DNA of 9,061 nucleotides from DATLYB01 sp964502525 (lineage in GTDB: Bacteria; Bacteroidota; Bacteroidia; Chitinophagales; CAIOSU01), in the NCBI GenBank assembly GCA_964502525.1, contig CAZCXH010000188.1:1-9061 (forward strand), read 5' to 3'. Position 1 is the stretch's first letter. The number at the start of each line of letters is the position of its first letter. Shown here one piece after another: positions 6,373-9,061 of the stretch. A model generated the notes under the pieces. It had not been told where the DNA came from. It searched no databases and was given only the letters and a program-made list of their open reading frames with translations. Both the position numbers and the translations under genes were made by a program.

Positions 6373-7260
6373 ATGCTAAAAAAATATCCCGATATCATTT
6401 TAGATTCCTTCACCGGGTATTGGAACTACCTGGTGAGTGAAATTACCTTTTCATACAACTACAAACCCTGGTACGAAAATTACTTCTACTGGCTGATTCT
6501 TCTTTCGCTCGCGGTGTGGTTGCTGGAGATTATTATTCCGTGGAGAAAAAACCAATCCATCTTCCGCAAGGATTTCTGGCTCGATGGCTTTTACATGTTC
6601 TTCAATTACTTTCTTTTCTCATTGATTATTTACAACGCATTCTCCAATGTCGCAGTCGAGGCGTTCAATGATTTTCTGCACCTTTTCGGAATCACCAACC
6701 TTGTGGCCATCGAAATCTCTCACTTGCCTGTATGGTCGCAACTGCTCATCGCGTTTGTCGTGGCTGATTTCGTTCAGTGGAACATCCACCGCATGCTGCA
6801 CCGTTTCCCGCGCCTGTGGGAATTTCACAAAGTGCATCATTCCGTGAAGCAGATGGGATTCGCAGCCCACCTGCGTTTCCACTGGATGGAAACTATCATT
6901 TACAAAACAATTCAATACATTCCTCTCGCCATGCTCGGCTTCGGCATTGACGATTTCTTTATTGTCCATATCATCAGCCTGCTCATCGGTCACCTTAACC
7001 ACGCCAACGTGGGCTGGAATTATGGTCTGCTCAAATACATCCTCAATAATCCTGCAATGCACATCTGGCACCACGCGAAGGCGCTCCCCAACCAATATGG
7101 CGTCAACTTCGGCTTGTCACTCAGCATCTGGGATTATCTGTTCGGCACTGCCTACATCCCGCAAAGCGGAAAGGACATAGAGCTGGGATTCCCGCAAGAT
7201 GAAAATTTTCCAAAGAGTTTCTTGCCGCAGATAACTTATCCATGGATCAAAGCCAGATGA
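6373..7260 (+). CDS. Sterol desaturase / fatty acid hydroxylase family membrane protein
   Basis: This 295-residue integral membrane protein carries the histidine boxes of the fatty acid hydroxylase superfamily (diiron oxygenases acting on lipids): HRMLH (residues 139-143), HKVHH (152-156), HLNHAN (207-212) and HIWHH (230-234). Additional His residues at 166 and 170 lie between the boxes. Hydrophobic segments lie near residues 36-56, 74-92, 119-137 and 184-209, so the boxes face the cytoplasm in the usual model. The length is typical. The substrate cannot be read from the sequence; sterols, hopanoids, sphingolipids, fatty acids or carotenoids are used by different members. The gene starts 3 bases after the rhodanese remnant and its stop overlaps the next gene, so it is translationally linked with a glycosyltransferase. 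That fits a role in making a modified envelope lipid, which is inference. Confidence 0.92.
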   Translation: MLKKYPDIILDSFTGYWNYLVSEITFSYNYKPWYENYFYWLILLSLAVWLLEIIIPWRKNQSIFRKDFWLDGFYMFFNYFLFSLIIYNAFSNVAVEAFNDFLHLFGITNLVAIEISHLPVWSQLLIAFVVADFVQWNIHRMLHRFPRLWEFHKVHHSVKQMGFAAHLRFHWMETIIYKTIQYIPLAMLGFGIDDFFIVHIISLLIGHLNHANVGWNYGLLKYILNNPAMHIWHHAKALPNQYGVNFGLSLSIWDYLFGTAYIPQSGKDIELGFPQDENFPKSFLPQITYPWIKAR

Positions 7261-7949
7261 TAAATCCCATTGTTGACGTTATCATTCCCGCCTTCAATGA
7301 AAGTGCATCTATCGGAAATGTAATTAAGGATATTCCAAAAAACATCGTTAGGGAAATCATTGTCATTGACAACAACTCCTCCGATTTCACAACAGAAGTT
7401 TCACGCAAAGCCGGTGCAATTGTATTGCATGAAAACCGCCAGGGCTACGGCTATGCCTGTTTGAAAGGGTTGGAATATCTTTCCTCGCAATCGCAAAAGC
7501 CTGAAATAGTCCTGTTCATTGATGCGGATTATTCAGACTTCCCGGAAGAAGCTCCGCAACTGCTGAAACCGATTGTTGAATCCGGTTACGACTTCGTTAT
7601 CGGTTCGCGCAGTTTGGGCAATAAAGAAACAGGCTCGATGACTGTCCAACAAATCGTTGGCAACAAAATCGCGGTCGTGCTGATGAGACTTTTGTACAAC
7701 ATTGATTTCACCGACCTTGGACCTTTCCGGGCAATTCGTTACGACAAGCTGATTGAGATGAAAATGCAAGACACTACTTATGGCTGGACGGTGGAGATGC
7801 AGGTGAAAGCAGCAAAAAAGGGATTGCGATGCACCGAAGTGCCCGTGCGCTACCGCAAGCGCATCGGTCATTCAAAAATTTCCGGAACCGTGAAGGGAAC
7901 TGTTCTTGCAGGATATACAATCATAACAACGATTTTTAAGCATGCTTAA
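7257..7949 (+). CDS. Family 2 glycosyltransferase, DPM1/polyprenyl-phosphate sugar transferase-like
   Basis: The protein has 230 residues from the ATG at 7257, which forms an ATGA overlap with the stop of the hydroxylase gene. An in-frame ATG at 7242 would add five residues and is possible. It shows a GT-A fold: VDVIIPAFNE at the N-terminus, IDNNSSD (Asp38) for nucleotide binding, and FIDADYSD with the DxD motif at Asp89/Asp91. VIGSR, FTDLGPFRAIR and TYGWTVEMQVKAAKKGL follow, as in dolichyl-phosphate mannosyltransferase-like enzymes. VPVRYRKRIGHSKISG near the end is also typical. No transmembrane extension is present, so it is probably cytoplasmic or membrane-associated through its partner. 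The donor is likely a nucleotide sugar; the acceptor, perhaps a polyprenyl phosphate or lipid, is not known. It is co-transcribed with the hydroxylase by position. Confidence 0.9.
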   Translation: MINPIVDVIIPAFNESASIGNVIKDIPKNIVREIIVIDNNSSDFTTEVSRKAGAIVLHENRQGYGYACLKGLEYLSSQSQKPEIVLFIDADYSDFPEEAPQLLKPIVESGYDFVIGSRSLGNKETGSMTVQQIVGNKIAVVLMRLLYNIDFTDLGPFRAIRYDKLIEMKMQDTTYGWTVEMQVKAAKKGLRCTEVPVRYRKRIGHSKISGTVKGTVLAGYTIITTIFKHA

Positions 7950-7953
7950 GAAT

Positions 7954-7978
7954 CAGGATTCCATTCTGAATCTGTTTT
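7954..7978 (+). terminator. Possible intrinsic terminator after the glycosyltransferase gene
   Basis: CAGGATTC (7954-7961) can pair with GAATCTG (7968-7974), giving 7 base pairs with one bulged G and a 6-base loop. TTTT (7975-7978) follows directly. It begins 5 bases after the glycosyltransferase stop codon. The stem is short, so termination may be partial, but it would separate the hydroxylase-glycosyltransferase unit from hicBA. Confidence 0.4.
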
Positions 7979-7989
7979 AACTTTAACAG
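7972..7989. promoter_or_regulatory. Possible promoter/operator before hicBA
   Basis: CTGTT (7972-7976) and AACAG (7985-7989) form an inverted repeat around TAACTTTA (7978-7985), which is one base off the Bacteroidota -7 box TAnnTTTG. It lies 14 bases upstream of the hicB start. No good -33 element was found. The right half of the preceding hairpin overlaps it, so the two interpretations compete. Confidence 0.2.
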
Positions 7990-8002
7990 TAAATTTCGAA
8001 TC

Positions 8003-8209
8003 ATGAGACAAATAATTCTTTATCCCGGAGAAGATAATCATTGGGTGGTTGAATGTCCGAGCTTGCCCGGTTGCGTCAGCCAGGGAAAAACAAAAAAGGA
8101 GGCAATCGCTAATATCAAAGAGGCAATTGATGGATATGTCAAAGCTCTCAAAGACGATAAGCTCGCGGTTCCAAAAGAAAAATTTGAAGCTATGCTTCTT
8201 GCCGTATGA
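8003..8209 (+). CDS. hicB: HicB-family antitoxin, short form
   Basis: This 68-residue protein matches the HicB partial RNase H-like fold: an N-terminal strand (QIILYPGEDNHWVVECP), the hallmark SLPGCVSQGKTKKEAIANI, and a helix KEAIDGYVKALKDD. HicB proteins bind and block the HicA toxin. Many longer HicB proteins add a C-terminal DNA-binding domain (HTH or ribbon-helix-helix); here the protein ends at about residue 68, so such a domain is absent and self-repression would need another route. The start ATG at 8003 has no clear ribosome binding site. The stop overlaps the toxin start by an ATGA junction, which couples translation of the two. Gene order is antitoxin first, the reverse of the classic hicA-hicB order but common in HicB-HicA pairs. 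Confidence 0.93.
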   Translation: MRQIILYPGEDNHWVVECPSLPGCVSQGKTKKEAIANIKEAIDGYVKALKDDKLAVPKEKFEAMLLAV

Positions 8210-8427
8210 GCAAACTACCTGTTGTTTCCGGCAAGGAACGCGTTAAAGCATTGTCGAAAAAAGGATTTTATTTCAAAAGACAAGAAGGAAGTCATATAAT
8301 CATGAGGCGTGGCAATCCTTTCTATCAGGTCGTTGTGCCGCAACATAAAATGTTGGACAGAGGTACGCTTCGTGCAATCATCCGAGGAGCGGGATTAAGC
8401 GTTGATGAATTTGTTGCACTTCTATGA
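8206..8427 (+). CDS. hicA: HicA-family mRNA interferase toxin
   Basis: This 73-residue protein has the HicA double-stranded-RNA-binding-like fold: VSGKERVKALSKKGFYF, then QEGSHIIMRR with the catalytic His30, a strand VVVPQHKMLDRGTL and the helix RAIIRGAGLSVDEFVALL. HicA toxins cleave mRNA when not bound by HicB, slowing translation and growth. Length and motifs are complete, so the toxin is predicted active. It overlaps hicB by 4 bases and ends 12 bases before the next glycosyltransferase gene, so its transcript may continue into that gene. The pair lies between two glycosyltransferase genes, which suggests insertion into an older envelope-glycan run. Confidence 0.95.
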   Translation: MSKLPVVSGKERVKALSKKGFYFKRQEGSHIIMRRGNPFYQVVVPQHKMLDRGTLRAIIRGAGLSVDEFVALL

Positions 8428-8439
8428 TTCGATATCCTA

Positions 8440-9061
8440 ATGCTCGAAGCCGTCATCCTCGCCATTTATCTCATCAGCATTATTTTCATCTTTCTATTTT
8501 GCTGCACGCAGGTTGCGTTGTTGTTTTTTTATTTTAAGAGAAGGAGGAACCAAGCAATCTCACAGTCGCGGAAATTCAGCCAATATCCGTTTGTAACTGT
8601 CCAGCTTCCCGTTTACAATGAGTTGTATGTTATTGAGCGGTTGATTGATGCCGTCTGCTCATTTAATTATCCGAAAGGCAGGTTTGAGATCCAGGTTCTT
8701 GATGATTCCACCGATGAAACGTCAGCGCTCATTCAACTAAGTGTGAAACATTATCAGCAGAAAGGATTTTCAATTCATCATATTCAACGCGAGGCTAAAA
8801 CCGGTTTCAAAGCAGGGGCGCTGCAATACGGATTGAAAATTTCCAGAGGAGAGTTCATTGCCATTTTCGATGCGGACTTTATTCCCGAACCGGATTTTCT
8901 TCTTAAGACACTTCCATTTTTTGAAGATGAGCAAACCGGTTTGGTACAGGCGAAGTGGAAGCATATCAACCGCAACTATTCCATCCTGACGCGCATCCAG
9001 GCGTTCATGCTCGATGCGCATTTCAACATCGAGCAAAACGGAAGAAACGAAGCGGGCGCGT
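8440..9061 (+). CDS. Cellulose-synthase-like family 2 membrane glycosyltransferase (C-terminus outside window)
   Basis: The frame from the ATG at 8440 is open for 207 codons to the window edge. An N-terminal membrane helix (about residues 3-32, AVILAIYLISIIFIFLFCC) precedes a GT-A catalytic domain: VQLPVYNE (54-61), LDDSTDET (87-94), REAKTGFKAGAL, and FDADF with the DxD motif at Asp144/Asp146, then GLVQAKWKHIN. These are the features of the CslA/BcsA-like processive or glucosyl/mannosyl transferases, normally about 450-500 residues, with QxxRW and further membrane helices still to come. It probably transfers sugars from a nucleotide donor at the cytoplasmic membrane to a glycan or lipid. The acceptor and whether it is processive cannot be judged. 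It starts 12 bases after hicA. The ATG overlapping the hicA stop (8424) is in another frame that soon closes and is rejected. Confidence 0.9.
   Translation, partial: MLEAVILAIYLISIIFIFLFCCTQVALLFFYFKRRRNQAISQSRKFSQYPFVTVQLPVYNELYVIERLIDAVCSFNYPKGRFEIQVLDDSTDETSALIQLSVKHYQQKGFSIHHIQREAKTGFKAGALQYGLKISRGEFIAIFDADFIPEPDFLLKTLPFFEDEQTGLVQAKWKHINRNYSILTRIQAFMLDAHFNIEQNGRNEAGA

Noticed and set aside
6619..7095. 158-residue minus-strand frame opposite the hydroxylase gene
   Set aside because: The plus strand has all histidine boxes of a known enzyme family; the opposite frame is a complement artefact with no recognisable motif.
7533..7871. 112-residue minus-strand frame opposite the DPM1-like glycosyltransferase
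   Set aside because: It is His- and Phe-rich without family pattern and lies entirely across a well-supported gene.
8424..8520. ATG overlapping the hicA stop as start of the last glycosyltransferase
   Set aside because: That ATG is in a different frame, which gives a His- and Ser-rich nonsense peptide and closes soon; the glycosyltransferase motifs follow only from the ATG at 8440.

Overview
The window comes from a member of the phylum Bacteroidota. The strongest evidence is a 1.7-kDa-class (about 1,734-residue) surface protein built from SprB-type repeats. It ends in a type B (gliding-motility, CHU_C-like) C-terminal domain used by the type IX secretion system, which is known only from this phylum and its close relatives. 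Weak or absent Shine-Dalgarno sequences and a TAnnTTTG-type promoter box agree with that placement. No rRNA, tRNA, CRISPR array or transposase was seen.

Layout. Positions 1-345 (minus) hold the N-terminal 115 codons of a DUF4256-family protein, cut by the window edge. Positions 346-902 carry no convincing gene: a GC-rich 7-bp inverted repeat, a stop-interrupted small reading frame, and a possible minus-strand promoter. Positions 903-6107 (plus) encode the giant secreted protein. In order it has a signal peptide, a fibronectin-like region, a glycine-rich linker, a cysteine-rich module, twelve SprB-like repeats, six 51-residue repeats of a second family, an Ig/PKD-like segment and the type IX sorting domain. 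A perfect 10-bp hairpin (6111-6140) follows.

Positions 6116-6369 are the remains of a rhodanese gene. The N-terminal half is missing and the last 20 or so codons are out of frame by one base. It is followed 3 bases later by a plus-strand gene run: a membrane fatty-acid-hydroxylase/sterol-desaturase family protein (6373-7260), a DPM1-like family 2 glycosyltransferase overlapping it by an ATGA junction (7257-7949), a hicB-hicA toxin-antitoxin pair (8003-8427), and a cellulose-synthase-like membrane glycosyltransferase that runs off the right edge (8440-9061).

How the genes may work together (inference). The giant protein is likely exported and attached to the cell surface as an adhesin or motility-related protein, but no PorP/SprF-like partner lies beside it. 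The hydroxylase and two glycosyltransferases look like a small envelope lipid or glycan modification cluster. The hicBA module sits inside that run, either as an insertion or as an internal stabilising element. No wholly new system is proven; the best candidates for a second look are the cysteine-rich modules, the strictly periodic second repeat array, the decayed rhodanese at a hairpin-marked junction, and the toxin-antitoxin pair between glycosyltransferases.
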